Shown: piece after piece, positions 1-8,870 of the stretch
Layout: the number at the start of each line of letters is the position of its first letter
How positions within the stretch are numbered: position 1 is the stretch's first letter
Assembly (NCBI RefSeq): GCF_002705925.1
Contig: NZ_NKRE01000001.1
Location: forward strand, 996,978-1,060,977
Reading direction: 5' to 3'
Length of the DNA stretch: 64,000 nucleotides
From: Mycobacterium ostraviense
GTDB taxonomy: Bacteria; Actinomycetota; Actinomycetes; Mycobacteriales; Mycobacteriaceae
Position numbers and translations under genes: made by a program
The notes under the pieces: generated by a model
Told to the model about the DNA's origin: nothing
Seen by the model: only the letters and a program-made list of their open reading frames with translations
Databases searched by the model: none

Positions 1-22
1 GCAGGCCCAGGCCAACGGTCAC
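1..22 (-). CDS. ispG: 4-hydroxy-3-methylbut-2-enyl diphosphate synthase IspG, first 7 codons only
   Basis: Read on the minus strand, a GTG at position 22 opens V-T-V-G-L-G-L and runs off the window edge. It is preceded by an AGAAGGA ribosome binding site 5-8 bases upstream. The residues match the start I recall for mycobacterial IspG (MTVGLG...), and ispG lies just downstream of rip1 in M. tuberculosis, 23 bp after the rip1 stop here. IspG would be the late [4Fe-4S] step of the MEP isoprenoid pathway, in which the nearby dxr acts early. The call rests on seven residues plus synteny. Confidence 0.72.
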
Positions 23-45
23 TGTCGGTCCTTCTCTCTAGGTCG

Positions 46-1260
46 CTATTGGAAAAGCCGGATCGGGTTGACCAAGTCAGCGGTGACGGTCAAGAGCATG
101 TATCCGACAACGAAGAACAGGACCACGTAAGTGGCCGGCATGAGTTTGAGATAGTTCACCGGCGCTGCGGCCACCTTGCCGCGGGCGGACCGAATCATAT
201 TGCGGATCTTCTCGAATATCGCGACGGCGATATGACCACCGTCGAACGGCAGCAACGGCAGCAGGTTGATCGCGCCCAGGATGAGGTTCAACTGGGCCAG
301 GAAGAACCAGAACGCCACCCACAGCCCGTGGTCCACGGTGTCGCCGCCGATGATGCTGGCGCCGACCACGCTCATCGGGGTCTGCGGGTCACGCTGCCCG
401 CCACCGATGGCATGGACCAGCGCGCCGACCTTGGTCGGGATGGCAGCCAGTGCCTTGCCCACCTCGATGGTCAGGTCGCCGGCGAACGCGAAAGTAGCCG
501 GAATCGCGGACAATACGCCGTAGTGGGTGGGCCCGGGACGGACGGCTCCGACCCCGATGGCGCCGACCGTGGCGGGCTGGAGTTGGCCACTCTGCCCGGC
601 CGGCAGCCACCGTCGAGTTGGTTCGATGGTGACGTTGGCGGTGATGGTGGCGCCGTCCCGCTCGACGACGACCGGCACGCTGCCGTGCATTGCCCGTACC
701 GCAGCGGCCATCTCGTCGAACGTGGACACCGGGGTGTCGCCAACCTTGACGACGACGTCGCCGGCGCGCAGTCCTGCCAGGGCGGCGGGGCCGGGCCCGA
801 CGCACTGTTCGAGCTTGCCCTGACTGGTTTCGGCTGCGACGCAGCCGGTTTCGCCGATCACGGCCCGGGTTGGCGGATGCAGGTTGGGCAGGCCCCAGAT
901 CAGCGCGATGGCATAGATCAGCATCAGGCAGATCACAAAGTTCATCCCCGGGCCGGCGAACAGCACCGCGACCCGCTTCCAGGTCGCCTGCTTGTACATG
1001 GCCCGATCACGTTCGTCGGGAGCGAGCTCCTCGACCGGGGTCATGCCGGCGATGTCGCAGAAACCGCCCGCCGGAATCGCCTTGACGCCGTATTCGGTTT
1101 CACCGCGGCGCGTCGACCACAGGGTGGGACCGAAGCCGACGAAATAACGGCGCACCTTCATCCCGGTAGCGCGCGCTGCCCACATATGGCCGCATTCATG
1201 CAACGCCACCGAGATCAGGATGGCGAGTGCGAACAGCACAATGCCGATAACGAACATCAT
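46..1260 (-). CDS. rip1: Site-2 zinc metalloprotease Rip1 (RseP family)
   Basis: This is a 404-residue membrane metalloprotease for regulated intramembrane proteolysis. In mycobacteria Rip1 cleaves anti-sigma factors (RsmA, RskA, RslA families) and influences cell-envelope lipid composition. The HECGH zinc motif lies at residues 21-25 in the first membrane helix, a PDZ-like region follows in the middle, and the second active-site motif LLPFDGGH lies in a C-terminal helix. I chose the start MMFVIG at 1260 because it gives 404 residues, the length I recall for M. tuberculosis Rip1; the longer open frame upstream is low-complexity. It sits 19 bp after dxr on the same strand, so dxr-rip1-ispG is probably one operon. 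Confidence 0.95.
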   Translation of the reverse strand: MMFVIGIVLFALAILISVALHECGHMWAARATGMKVRRYFVGFGPTLWSTRRGETEYGVKAIPAGGFCDIAGMTPVEELAPDERDRAMYKQATWKRVAVLFAGPGMNFVICLMLIYAIALIWGLPNLHPPTRAVIGETGCVAAETSQGKLEQCVGPGPAALAGLRAGDVVVKVGDTPVSTFDEMAAAVRAMHGSVPVVVERDGATITANVTIEPTRRWLPAGQSGQLQPATVGAIGVGAVRPGPTHYGVLSAIPATFAFAGDLTIEVGKALAAIPTKVGALVHAIGGGQRDPQTPMSVVGASIIGGDTVDHGLWVAFWFFLAQLNLILGAINLLPLLPFDGGHIAVAIFEKIRNMIRSARGKVAAAPVNYLKLMPATYVVLFFVVGYMLLTVTADLVNPIRLFQ

Positions 1261-1279
1261 CAGGCTGTATGGACCTTTC

Positions 1280-2488
1280 TCACGCCTTTCCGGAGACCTT
1301 TTCGCAGGCACCGGCCGGCCTTGCTGTGGCAACCGCGTGCTGCGCCCGTTCCCGCGCCCAGCGCTGCGCGTCGAGTACGTCATCCACGGTAGCGGGTGGA
1401 AGCGCCCATTGGTCGGCATCGTGCAGCACGTCGGCGATCGTCCCGACGATCGCCGGGAAGCCGATGCGCCTGGCAAGAAACGCTTCGGCCGCTTCTTCGT
1501 TGGCGGCGTTGTAGACGGCGGTCATGCAGCCGCCGGTTTCGCCGGCGTGCCGGGCCAGTTCCACCGCCGGGAAAACATCGCTGTCCAGCGACTCGAACTC
1601 CCAGGTCTGCGGGCGACCAAAGTCGCAGCAGCTGGCCGCGCCGGGCACCCGGCGCGGCCAGCCCAACGCCAACGAAATGGGCAGCTTCATGTCCGGCGGG
1701 CTGGCCTGGGCGATCGTCGAGCCGTCGATGAACGTGACCATTGAATGAATGATCGACTGCGGATGTACGACGACGTCGATGCGGTCATAGGGAATGCCGA
1801 ACAACAGGTGCGTTTCGATCAGCTCCAGGCCCTTGTTGACCAGCGAGGCCGAATTGAGCGTGTTCATCGGGCCCATCGACCAGGTGGGATGGGCGCCGGC
1901 CTGCTCCGGGGTGACGCTCTCGAGGTCGGCCGCAGCCCAGCCCCGGAACGGCCCGCCGGAGGCGGTGAGCACCAGTTTGGCCACCTCGTCCGGAGTGCCG
2001 CCGCGCAGGCATTGGGCCAGCGCGGAATGCTCGGAGTCCACCGGCACGATCTGGCCGGGCCGCGCAGCCCGCAGCACCAGTGGGCCGCCGGCCACCAGCG
2101 ACTCCTTGTTGGCCAGGGCAAGCCGGGCACCGGATTCCAGCGCCGCCAGCGTCGGCCGCAGGCCCAACGCACCGACTAATGCGTTGAGCACGACGTCGGC
2201 TTCGGTTTCCTCGATCAGCCTGGTGACGGCATCGGGTCCGTGGAAGGGAATGTCACCAACGGCCTGCGCCGCTTGATCGTCGGCGATGGCGATATTGGTC
2301 ACCCCGGTCTCGGCGCGTTGCCGCAGCAGCGTGTCGAGACTTTTGCCGCCGGCGGCCAACCCCACCACCTCGAAGCGGTCCGGATTGGCGGCGATGACCT
2401 GCAGCGCCTGCGTGCCGATCGAACCGGTGCTGCCCAGCACCAGGACACGCAAGCGGCTGCCGTCGTGCCTGTCGCTCGGGTTTGTCAC
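1280..2488 (-). CDS. dxr: 1-deoxy-D-xylulose 5-phosphate reductoisomerase
   Basis: DXR converts 1-deoxyxylulose 5-phosphate to 2-C-methylerythritol 4-phosphate with NADPH, the committed MEP-pathway step. Visible motifs are the GSTGSIG nucleotide loop near the N-terminus, LANKES and PVDSEHSA around the active site, the flexible-loop [12 protein letters not shown], and HPQSIIHSM. The 402 residues are close to the mycobacterial family length. The GTG start at 2488 follows homologues; a strong GAGGAG abuts it with almost no spacing, so a slightly different start is possible. It is divergent from vapBC43 and upstream of rip1-ispG, as in M. tuberculosis. Confidence 0.94.
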   Translation of the reverse strand: MTNPSDRHDGSRLRVLVLGSTGSIGTQALQVIAANPDRFEVVGLAAGGKSLDTLLRQRAETGVTNIAIADDQAAQAVGDIPFHGPDAVTRLIEETEADVVLNALVGALGLRPTLAALESGARLALANKESLVAGGPLVLRAARPGQIVPVDSEHSALAQCLRGGTPDEVAKLVLTASGGPFRGWAAADLESVTPEQAGAHPTWSMGPMNTLNSASLVNKGLELIETHLLFGIPYDRIDVVVHPQSIIHSMVTFIDGSTIAQASPPDMKLPISLALGWPRRVPGAASCCDFGRPQTWEFESLDSDVFPAVELARHAGETGGCMTAVYNAANEEAAEAFLARRIGFPAIVGTIADVLHDADQWALPPATVDDVLDAQRWARERAQHAVATARPAGACEKVSGKA

Positions 2489-2571
2489 CTCCTCATTGTG
2501 CCGCCAAAGTCTCGCGTCGTCGCCACGCCCACGGCGATCGTCGAGTCGGGTGACCAGCGTCCCCCTGATGT

Positions 2572-2607
2572 CATCTTGATGTCTGAGCTTGATGCTAAGA
2601 TGCCGCA
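2572..2607 (+). promoter_or_regulatory. Candidate leaderless promoter and operator of vapBC43
   Basis: TAAGAT at 2596-2601 fits a mycobacterial -10 (TANNNT) and lies six bases before the vapB ATG, which would make the ATG itself the 5' end of the mRNA. No Shine-Dalgarno is present. Two TTGATG copies (2576-2581 and 2590-2595) and the inverted repeat CATCTT (2572-2577)/AAGATG (2597-2602) overlap the -10, suiting autorepression by the VapB RHH domain. This is inferred from sequence only. Confidence 0.45.
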
Positions 2608-2865
2608 ATGCGCACGACGATCCGGATCGACGACGAGCTCTACCGCGAGGTGAAGGCAAGGGCCGCGCGCTCCGGGCGCACTGTCGCCGCGGTCCTCGAG
2701 GACGCGGTGCGGCGTGGTCTCAATCCGCCTGAACAGCCGGCGGCCGGCCGCTATCGGGTCCAGCCGACGGGCAGGGGCGGGCTTCGGCCCGGTGTGGACC
2801 TGTCTGCCAACGCTGCCGTCGCGGAGGCGATGGACGAGGGCGTGTCGGTCGATGCTTTGCGTTGA
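2608..2865 (+). CDS. vapB43: VapB43-type RHH antitoxin
   Basis: This 85-residue protein begins [12 protein letters not shown], the beta-strand of a ribbon-helix-helix DNA-binding domain, followed by two helices to about residue 40. The remaining tail would wrap the toxin. It overlaps vapC by 14 bp (2852-2865), so translation is probably coupled. The position between divergent dxr and the rv2876-like gene matches rv2871 of M. tuberculosis. RHH antitoxins bind their own promoter and neutralise the paired PIN RNase; the exact target here is not visible. Confidence 0.88.
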   Translation: MRTTIRIDDELYREVKARAARSGRTVAAVLEDAVRRGLNPPEQPAAGRYRVQPTGRGGLRPGVDLSANAAVAEAMDEGVSVDALR

Positions 2866-3283
2866 CGTCAACGTTCTCGTCTATGCACATCGCGCGGACC
2901 TCCGTGAACATTCGAGCTATCGGAGTTTGCTCGAGCGGCTGGCCAACGACGACGAGCCACTCGGACTGCCGGACGGCGCACTCGCCGGCTTCGTCCGGGC
3001 GGTGACCAACCGGCGCGTCTTCACCGAGCCGACCAGCCCGCATGACGCGTGGCAGGCGGTCCACGCCCTGCTCGCGGCACCCGCCGCGGTGCGGCTTCGA
3101 CCCGGCGAGCGGCACTGGATGCTGTTCCGGCAACTCGTCGCCGATATCGATGCGAGCGGCAACGACATCGTGGACGCGTATCTGGCCGCCTACGCCCTGG
3201 AGAACAACGCGACCTGGGTGAGCGCCGACCGCGGTTTCGCCCGCTTTCGCCGGTTGCGCTGGCGTCATCCGCTGGATATGTGA
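2852..3283 (+). CDS. vapC43: VapC43-type PIN-domain toxin ribonuclease
   Basis: This 143-residue PIN-domain protein begins [14 protein letters not shown]. The acidic metal ligands typical of VapC are visible: D5, D105/D108 in GNDIVDAY, and D126 in SADRGF. VapC proteins are Mg2+-dependent RNases that cut tRNA or rRNA and slow growth. The start ATG at 2852 lies inside vapB, and a longer reading upstream is in the wrong frame for vapB and looks non-coding. It is near identical in layout to H37Rv rv2872. No inactivating change is seen, so the pair is probably functional. Confidence 0.9.
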   Translation: MLCVDVNVLVYAHRADLREHSSYRSLLERLANDDEPLGLPDGALAGFVRAVTNRRVFTEPTSPHDAWQAVHALLAAPAAVRLRPGERHWMLFRQLVADIDASGNDIVDAYLAAYALENNATWVSADRGFARFRRLRWRHPLDM

Positions 3284-3424
3284 GCGGCATGGCGGAGCGA
3301 CGACGTGCATGCGGCCACGGCTGCTTGCTCGGCAGGTGACGCCAGGCAAATCCCGCGTGTGTCAAAATGTCGGAAACCGCCGATCCGAAGCCCAAAAAGC
3401 CAAACCCGAACCGGAGGAGTCGCC

Positions 3425-3679
3425 GTGGCAAGTACCGAGGTGGAGCAGTACACCGGCGTTGACCCCGCCGAGGTGCCGTCGGCGAAGTGGGGCTGGAGCC
3501 GGATCAACCACCGCACCTGGCACATCGTCGGGCTGTCCACATTCCTATTCCTGCTGGCGATGCTGCGGGGCAATCATGTCGGCCACATCGAGGACTGGTT
3601 CCTGATCGGCTTTGCCGCACTGGTGCTCGTTGTGCTGGTGCGCGACTTGTGGGGCCGCCGGCGCGGCTGGCTCAGGTAG
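3425..3679 (+). CDS. DUF2631 small membrane protein (Rv2876-like)
   Basis: The protein has 84 residues. A hydrophilic N-terminus with [12 protein letters not shown] is followed by two membrane segments (about residues 34-46 and 57-73) and a basic tail RRRGWLR. The start is the GTG at 3425, preceded by GGAGGAG at the right spacing; a longer frame to 3305 has no comparable signal. The family is mycobacterial and its function unknown. It converges with the CcdA-like gene, and the two stops overlap by 8 bp (3672-3679). In H37Rv this gene follows mpt70, which is absent here. Confidence 0.82.
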   Translation: MASTEVEQYTGVDPAEVPSAKWGWSRINHRTWHIVGLSTFLFLLAMLRGNHVGHIEDWFLIGFAALVLVVLVRDLWGRRRGWLR

Positions 3680-4538
3680 AACGCCGCGCCCGGCGATACC
3701 AAGCACCGGCAAGCCCGCCGAGCGTCAGCATGGCCAACGCCGCAACCCACGGCCAGGCCCCGTGGTCGTTCACCCAGCCAGCGAGGACCCCTTGGAGCCG
3801 GCCGGCGGCGGTAATCACCCCGTCCCGGGGGTTCACCGTGGCAGCTGCGAACAGGCGCAGCTCGTAGAGGCCGTAGTAACCCACGTACAGTCCGGTCAGT
3901 ACCAGCAGCGCGCCGCTGATCCGGTTGACCAACGGCAGCACCCGCCGGATGCGGTCGGCCAGAGCCGAACTCGCGGCCGCGACACCCACCGCAAGCACGC
4001 CGACGACCAGGGTGAGACCGGCAACATAAGCCAGATAGATCGCGACGCTGCCCGCGATCGAACCACCCCGAAACCCAGCCGCGGTGACCGCCAGGAATGG
4101 GCCGATGGTGCACGACAGCGATGCCGTCGCATAGCTGACGCCGTAGCCGTATGTGGATCCCAGCCGGGCCGTCGGTGCCCATCGCGGGCCGAACCGCCGG
4201 GGCGTCAACGCCGTCAATTCTCGACCCGCCACCAGCCAAACCCCCAGGGCGACAAGGACAATCCCGATCAGAACCGTCGCATAGGGCAGGTAGCGCTGCA
4301 CCGTCGTGGCCGCTGAGATGGTCAGGGCACCGAACAACCCGAACACCGTTGTGAAGCCGAGCGCCATTCCCACGGTAGCCGCCAGCGCCCGTACGAGCGC
4401 TGCCAATCCCCCACGTTCTGCGGGATGCAGCCCGCGCACCACCAAGAGCAAGTAGGCGGGCAACATGGCAAACCCACACGGGTTCAGCGCGGCCACCAGC
4501 CCAGCTGCGAAGGCCAGACCAACGAGACCCTGGTCCAC
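3672..4538 (-). CDS. CcdA/DsbD-like thiol-disulfide transporter (Rv2877c-like)
   Basis: This 288-residue polytopic membrane protein belongs to the cytochrome c biogenesis CcdA family, which carries reducing equivalents across the membrane. Two conserved cysteines lie in helices: C21 in [10 protein letters not shown] and a second in SLSCTIGPF. About six to eight membrane segments are visible. H37Rv rv2877c has been annotated as mercury-resistance-like, but the paired cysteines and adjacency to MPT53 favour redox transfer. The GTG start at 4538 lies 4 bp after the mpt53 stop, so both are one operon. MPT53 would be the natural extracytoplasmic partner. Confidence 0.85.
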   Translation of the reverse strand: MDQGLVGLAFAAGLVAALNPCGFAMLPAYLLLVVRGLHPAERGGLAALVRALAATVGMALGFTTVFGLFGALTISAATTVQRYLPYATVLIGIVLVALGVWLVAGRELTALTPRRFGPRWAPTARLGSTYGYGVSYATASLSCTIGPFLAVTAAGFRGGSIAGSVAIYLAYVAGLTLVVGVLAVGVAAASSALADRIRRVLPLVNRISGALLVLTGLYVGYYGLYELRLFAAATVNPRDGVITAAGRLQGVLAGWVNDHGAWPWVAALAMLTLGGLAGAWYRRARRST

Positions 4539-4542
4539 GACG

Positions 4543-5064
4543 TCAGGACGCCAGCGCGGCCACCCGGCCGGCAAGGTCTTGTTCGGACATGGCCGACGTC
4601 GGGTTGTTGACGAAGGTCGACGAGCCATCCGCGCGGTAGAACACCCACGCCGGTTGCCAGGGAACGTTGTACCGGGCCCAGATCGAGCCGTCGGCGTCAT
4701 TGAGGTTGGTGAAGTTCAGGCCATACTTGGCGACGAAGCCCTGCATAGCGCCGACGTCGGAGTGCGCCGCGACGCCGACGAAAGTGACATGTGGATTGGC
4801 GGCCGCTACGTGACTGACACTGGGCGCCTCGGCATTGCAGAACGGGCACCACGGCGTCCAGAACCACAACACGGCCGGCTTACCCTGCAGGCTGGCCCCG
4901 TTGAACGGAGCGCCGCTGAGGGTAGTAGCGGTGAAATTCAGGCGATCATCAGCGGCCATCGCACGCGGCGCACCGGTAACGCCGAGCAACAGGACAACCG
5001 CAAACGCGACGGCCACAAAGCCCGCGGCGAATGCTCTGGTCAGGGACAGTAGGCGAAGAATCAT
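4543..5064 (-). CDS. mpt53: Secreted thioredoxin-like oxidoreductase MPT53 (DsbE-like)
   Basis: A 173-residue precursor with an N-terminal signal peptide (hydrophobic residues 11-30, cleavage near PRAMAAD). The mature thioredoxin fold carries the active-site motif WCPFC at residues 72-76. The M. tuberculosis protein is an extracellular disulfide oxidoreductase. It is transcribed directly before the CcdA-like gene, which could recycle it. The ATG at 5064 has a GAGG signal about 6 bases upstream. The 58-bp repeat array lies just upstream, between it and rlmN. Confidence 0.93.
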   Translation of the reverse strand: MILRLLSLTRAFAAGFVAVAFAVVLLLGVTGAPRAMAADDRLNFTATTLSGAPFNGASLQGKPAVLWFWTPWCPFCNAEAPSVSHVAAANPHVTFVGVAAHSDVGAMQGFVAKYGLNFTNLNDADGSIWARYNVPWQPAWVFYRADGSSTFVNNPTSAMSEQDLAGRVAALAS

Positions 5065-5127
5065 GGCAGACCTCGTATTCGGACGTTGGTGCCCTGATCA
5101 CGTAATACCCCGTGCCGCGGTTCATCA

Positions 5128-5284
5128 CGCTCCAGCTACCCGCCTTCGGCGGCCAGCTGTCCGCAGGCCCGGTCCGATGCGCCCGCGCTCCAGCTACCCG
5201 CCTTCGGCGGCCAGCTGTCGGCAGGCCCGGTCCGATGCGCCCGCGCTCCAGCTACCCGCCTTCGGCGGCCAGCTGTCCGCAGGC
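5128..5284. repeat. 58-bp tandem repeat, two full and one partial copy, overlapping the rlmN 3' end
   Basis: Copies start at 5128, 5186 and 5244 with an exact 58-bp period; the first two differ at one visible base (C/G in the GTCC/GTCG segment) and the third stops matching after about 41 bp. The third copy contains the last 11 codons and TAG stop (5252-5254) of rlmN, so the other two duplicate the gene's 3' end downstream of its stop. Size and placement resemble mycobacterial VNTR/MIRU minisatellites, which often overlap stop codons. Copy number probably varies between strains. Confidence 0.9.
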
Positions 5285-6346
5285 GGCGCTGATCTCGCGG
5301 CCACGAGTGTCGCGGACCGTACACGAAACCCCTTGTGCGCGAACATGTTTGACAAAATCACGCTCCACCGACTTGGGGCTGGCATCCCAGTCACTGCCCG
5401 GAGTCGGGTTCAGCGGGATGAGGTTGACATGAACCAGCGGCCCCAGCGCGCGGTGTAGCCGCCGGCCGAGCAGGTCGGCGCGCCAGCGTTGGTCGTTGAC
5501 GTCCCGAATCAATGCGTATTCCACGGACACCCGACGGCCGGTCACCTCGGCGTAGTAGCGGGCGGCACCAAGAGCCTCGTCGACTTTCCACCGGTTGTTC
5601 ACCGGGACCAGCGTGTCACGCAGCTCGTCATCGGGCGCATGCAACGACAGCGCCAGCGTCACACCGAGCCGCTCGTCGGCGAGCTTGCGGATCGCCGGGG
5701 CCAGACCCACCGTCGACACCGTCACCGAGCGGGCCGAGATGCCGAAACCGCCCGGCGGCGGCTCGGTGATGCGCCGCACCGCGGCCAGCACCCGCGAATA
5801 GTTGGCCAGCGGCTCTCCCATGCCCATGAACACGACGTTGGACAGCCGATCACCGAAGTCGTCCCGCATGGCCGCGGCGGCGGCTCGCACCTGCTCGACG
5901 ATCTCTGCCGTCGACAGATTGCGGGTCAGACCGCCCTGGCCGGTGGCACAGAACGGGCAGGCCATGCCGCAACCGGCCTGCGACGAGATGCACACCGTAT
6001 TGCGTTGCGGGTAGCGCATCAGCACCGACTCGACGGTGGCCCCATCGACGGCCCGCCACAACGTCTTTCGAGTCTGGCCGGCGTCACAGGTGACGTCGCG
6101 CACCGCGGTCAGCAGAGTCGGGAACATCGCCGCGGCGATCACGTCGCGAACGGCCGCAGGCAGGTCGGTCATCTGACCCGGGTCGGCGATCAGCCGGCCG
6201 AAGTAATGGTGCGCGAGCTGCTTGGCCCGGAACGCCGGCAGGCCCAGTTCGGCGACAGCGGACGTGCGGCCGGCCGCGTCGAGGTCGGCGAGGTGCCGCG
6301 GTGGCATGCCGCGGCGCGGCGCCTCGAAGACCAGCTCACCGACCAT
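5252..6346 (-). CDS. rlmN: Dual-specificity 23S rRNA/tRNA adenine-C2 methyltransferase RlmN
   Basis: This 364-residue radical SAM enzyme methylates C2 of A2503 in 23S rRNA and A37 of some tRNAs. The [4Fe-4S] motif is CGMACPFC, followed by TGQGG; GMGEP and the C-terminal resolving cysteine (SCTVRDTRG) are also present. Length and C-terminus ([10 protein letters not shown]) match H37Rv rv2880c as I remember it. The final codons lie in the 58-bp repeat array, so repeat slippage could alter the tail. cdsA lies upstream on the same strand, 40 bp away. Confidence 0.95.
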   Translation of the reverse strand: MVGELVFEAPRRGMPPRHLADLDAAGRTSAVAELGLPAFRAKQLAHHYFGRLIADPGQMTDLPAAVRDVIAAAMFPTLLTAVRDVTCDAGQTRKTLWRAVDGATVESVLMRYPQRNTVCISSQAGCGMACPFCATGQGGLTRNLSTAEIVEQVRAAAAAMRDDFGDRLSNVVFMGMGEPLANYSRVLAAVRRITEPPPGGFGISARSVTVSTVGLAPAIRKLADERLGVTLALSLHAPDDELRDTLVPVNNRWKVDEALGAARYYAEVTGRRVSVEYALIRDVNDQRWRADLLGRRLHRALGPLVHVNLIPLNPTPGSDWDASPKSVERDFVKHVRAQGVSCTVRDTRGREISAACGQLAAEGG

Positions 6347-6386
6347 GATGTGTCCAGTATTGACCTGCCGGGCGGGCTAGGGCAGG

Positions 6387-7274
6387 TTAGGGCAGCAGCG
6401 TCAGCACTATCCAGGCCGCCACCGCGGACGGGAGGACCCCGTCGAGCCGGTCCATCAGGCCGCCGTGGCCGGGCAGCAGACGCCCCATGTCCTTGATCCC
6501 GAGGTCGCGCTTCACCTGCGACTCGACCAGGTCGCCCAGGGTGGTGGTGAGCACGAAAAGTACACCCAGCAGCGCCCCCACCCACGGTGCCTTGCCGGCC
6601 AGATAGGTCGCGGTGATGGTTGTCGCGGTGACACCGCAGACCATCGAACCGGCGAATCCCTCCCAGGACTTCTTCGGGCTGATCGCCGGAACCATCGGAT
6701 GCTTGCCGAACAGCACGCCCACCGCATAACCACCGACATCGGAGGCGATGACCGCGATCATCATGCAGAACACCCATCCGGCGCCGTGGTAGACCAGCAG
6801 CGCAGCAAAGGAACCGAACAGCACCACCCACGCGGCCAGAAAAACGGTGGCCGAGGTGTCGCGCAAGTAATTTCCTGGCGACGCTGCCACACCAGGGCGC
6901 TTGTCCTGCATGAACAGCCGCCAAATCATGCAGACCACGACCATGGCGCCGAAGCCCGCCAGCACGCCTCGAGCGCCGTAGGGCCAGCTCAGCCAGATTG
7001 TCACCTGCCCGCCGACCAGCAACGGGATCACCGGGATCAGATACCCGGCTTCACGTAGTCGCCGCACCACCTCATGGCTGGCGACGGCCATCGCCAGCGC
7101 GCAGATTGCGACCCAGCCGCGCGGAGCCAGCAGCAGCGTCGCCACAAGCACCGCGCCGATACCCGAGCCCACCGCGATGGCCGCGGGCAGGTCGCGTCCG
7201 GCCCGGGAGGTCTTCTTCGGCCCCTGCGGCGGGCCGTCGGCCGGGGTGCCGGTGCTGGCATCGGTGGTTGCCAC
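6387..7274 (-). CDS. cdsA: Phosphatidate cytidylyltransferase (CDP-diglyceride synthase)
   Basis: CdsA makes CDP-diacylglycerol from phosphatidic acid and CTP, the precursor of PI, PIMs, cardiolipin and PE. The 295-residue protein has a hydrophilic N-terminus and about eight membrane segments. The family signature is complete near the C-terminus: SQVKRDLGIKD followed by PGHGGLMDRLD. It ends 40 bp before rlmN and follows frr by 31 bp on the same strand, the conserved pyrH-frr-cdsA-rlmN order. No disruptions are seen. Confidence 0.95.
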   Translation of the reverse strand: MATTDASTGTPADGPPQGPKKTSRAGRDLPAAIAVGSGIGAVLVATLLLAPRGWVAICALAMAVASHEVVRRLREAGYLIPVIPLLVGGQVTIWLSWPYGARGVLAGFGAMVVVCMIWRLFMQDKRPGVAASPGNYLRDTSATVFLAAWVVLFGSFAALLVYHGAGWVFCMMIAVIASDVGGYAVGVLFGKHPMVPAISPKKSWEGFAGSMVCGVTATTITATYLAGKAPWVGALLGVLFVLTTTLGDLVESQVKRDLGIKDMGRLLPGHGGLMDRLDGVLPSAVAAWIVLTLLP

Positions 7275-7305
7275 GGATCTGTAGGGGCTTGGCTACTGAG
7301 CGGTC

Positions 7306-7863
7306 CTAGACCTCCAGCAGCTCGCCTTCTTTGTGCTTCACCAGTTCATCGATCTGGGCGACGTAGTGGTGGGTGGTTTTGTCGAGGTCCTTTTCCGCGC
7401 GACCGACCTCGTCCTCGCCGGCCTCGCCGTCCTTGCGGATACGGTGCAGTTCTTCCATCGCTTTACGACGGATGTTGCGCACCGAAACCCGGGCTTCCTC
7501 GCCCTTGTGCTTGGCCTGCCTGACCAGCTCCCGCCGGCGCTCCTCGGTGAGCTGCGGTATCGCCACGCGGATCAGGGTGCCGTCGTTGGTGGGGTTGACT
7601 CCGAGGTCGGAGTTGCGAATTGCGGTCTCGATGGCGTGCAGCTGGTTGGCTTCATACGGCTTGATGACGACCAGCCGTGCCTCGGGAACGTTGATGCTAG
7701 CCAGCTGGGTGATCGGGGTATTGGTGCCGTAATAGTCGATGACGATCCGGGAGAACATACCCGGGTTGGCGCGCCCGGTCCGGATGGTTGACAGGTCGTC
7801 ACGGGCCACCGATACGGCCTTCTCCATTTTCTCTTCGGCATCGAAGAGAGCATCATCGATCAT
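7306..7863 (-). CDS. frr: Ribosome recycling factor
   Basis: Frr, with EF-G, splits the post-termination ribosome. The 185-residue length is standard. Family features include [13 protein letters not shown] near the N-terminus (helix of domain I), [14 protein letters not shown] in domain II, and the C-terminal helix containing [15 protein letters not shown]. It starts 12 bp after the pyrH stop, so pyrH-frr form an operon, as in most bacteria. The start ATG at 7863 has an AAGGGGAAG signal about 8 bases upstream. Confidence 0.96.
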   Translation of the reverse strand: MIDDALFDAEEKMEKAVSVARDDLSTIRTGRANPGMFSRIVIDYYGTNTPITQLASINVPEARLVVIKPYEANQLHAIETAIRNSDLGVNPTNDGTLIRVAIPQLTEERRRELVRQAKHKGEEARVSVRNIRRKAMEELHRIRKDGEAGEDEVGRAEKDLDKTTHHYVAQIDELVKHKEGELLEV

Positions 7864-7875
7864 CGCGTCTTCCCC

Positions 7876-8682
7876 TTAGGTGGTGACCAGCGTTCCGATC
7901 TTCTCACCAGCGACCGCACGGGCAATATTCCCATCGACCAGCAAGTTGAACACCAGAATCGGCATGCCATTGTCCATACACAAGCTGAATGCGGTGGTAT
8001 CGGCAACTCGCAGCCCCCGGTCGATCACCTCCCGGTGACTGATCACGGTCAGTAGTTCGGCCGCAGGATTCTCGCGTGGATCCTCGGCGAACACACCGTC
8101 GACAGCCTTGGCCATCAAGACCACGTCCGCGCCGATCTCCAGCGCCCGCTGCGCTGCCGTGGTGTCGGTGGAGAAGTAGGGCAGCCCCATGCCGGCGCCA
8201 AAGATCACCACCCGCCCCTTCTCCAGGTGACGCACCGCCCGCAACGGCAGATAGGGCTCGGCCACCTGGCCCATGGTGATCGCCGTCTGGACTCGGGTGA
8301 CGATGCCTTCTTTCTCCAGAAAGTCTTGCAGCGCAAGGCTGTTCATGACGGTACCGAGCATGCCCATGTAGTCCGAACGGGTTCGTTCCATCCCGCGCTG
8401 CTGCAACTGCGCGCCGCGGAAGAAGTTGCCGCCACCGATTACGACGGCGACCTGCACCCCACCCCGCACCACCTCGGCGATCTGCCGGGCAACTTGCGCC
8501 ACCACGTCGGGATCCAGTCCCACTTGGCCGCCGCCGAACATTTCGCCGCCGAGCTTGAGCAACACCCGCTTATACCTCGACGGTGGGTGCAGAACTGCCG
8601 AAGCCGGTACGCCGTTGGTGGTTGTCGCCTCCGGCCGGGGAGCCGTCGAGCCGGCGACGTCAGTTTCCGGGGACTCCGCCAT
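7876..8682 (-). CDS. pyrH: Uridylate kinase
   Basis: PyrH phosphorylates UMP to UDP. The amino-acid-kinase fold shows [11 protein letters not shown], the GGGNFFRG substrate loop, [10 protein letters not shown], and [13 protein letters not shown] start at the ATG at 8682 because a GAGGAG lies 6 bases upstream and it gives 268 residues (261 recalled for H37Rv); the extra residues are in the variable, Pro/Ala-rich N-terminal tail. A longer reading to 8748 has no ribosome site. The 177-bp gap upstream holds the inverted-repeat cluster at 8780-8870. Confidence 0.95.
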   Translation of the reverse strand: MAESPETDVAGSTAPRPEATTTNGVPASAVLHPPSRYKRVLLKLGGEMFGGGQVGLDPDVVAQVARQIAEVVRGGVQVAVVIGGGNFFRGAQLQQRGMERTRSDYMGMLGTVMNSLALQDFLEKEGIVTRVQTAITMGQVAEPYLPLRAVRHLEKGRVVIFGAGMGLPYFSTDTTAAQRALEIGADVVLMAKAVDGVFAEDPRENPAAELLTVISHREVIDRGLRVADTTAFSLCMDNGMPILVFNLLVDGNIARAVAGEKIGTLVTT

Positions 8683-8779
8683 AAGACTCCTCGCATGACA
8701 GTGCCATCCCGGCGACCACGCGGGACGGCATCTGACATCCTGCCTCATAGCGGTGCCGTGGGGTAGCCGGGGTGGTTCA

Positions 8780-8870
8780 CCTCGCCGGCGGACAGTCGCC
8801 GAGGCCGGAGCCCGAACCTCGGAGCCGGTGCAAGTCCCAGAACCGGCCTTAAGACCGGCCTAAGGCGAGG
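8780..8870. other. Intergenic cluster of nested inverted repeats (candidate structured RNA or terminator)
   Basis: A perfect 7-bp outer stem, CCTCGCC (8780-8786) with GGCGAGG (8864-8870), encloses further possible stems: GGCG/CGCC (8787-8790/8797-8800), GAGG/CCTC (8801-8804/8817-8820) and GCCGGT/ACCGGC (8824-8829/8842-8847). An alternative hairpin GCCTTA/TAAGGC (8846-8851/8861-8866) would compete with the outer stem and overlaps the stop of the DAO-Rieske gene. It lies between two minus-strand genes, so it could terminate the first or sit in the pyrH leader. G+C-rich DNA makes chance stems common, so this stays tentative. Confidence 0.35.

Noticed and set aside
49..1392. Long plus-strand frame opposite rip1
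   Set aside because: It mirrors the complement of a certain gene, is His/Asp/Gln/Arg-rich and has no homology or ribosome site. The same applies to other long antisense frames opposite pyrH, dxr, fdhD, ffh and the decarboxylases.
5128..5284. CRISPR array
   Set aside because: Copies are contiguous with no unique spacers and overlap a coding sequence; it is a minisatellite.
8780..8870. Cobalamin riboswitch
   Set aside because: Only GGTGCAAGTCC matches; the GGGAA, GCCACTG and 5' conserved boxes are absent and there is no cobalamin-linked gene next to it.
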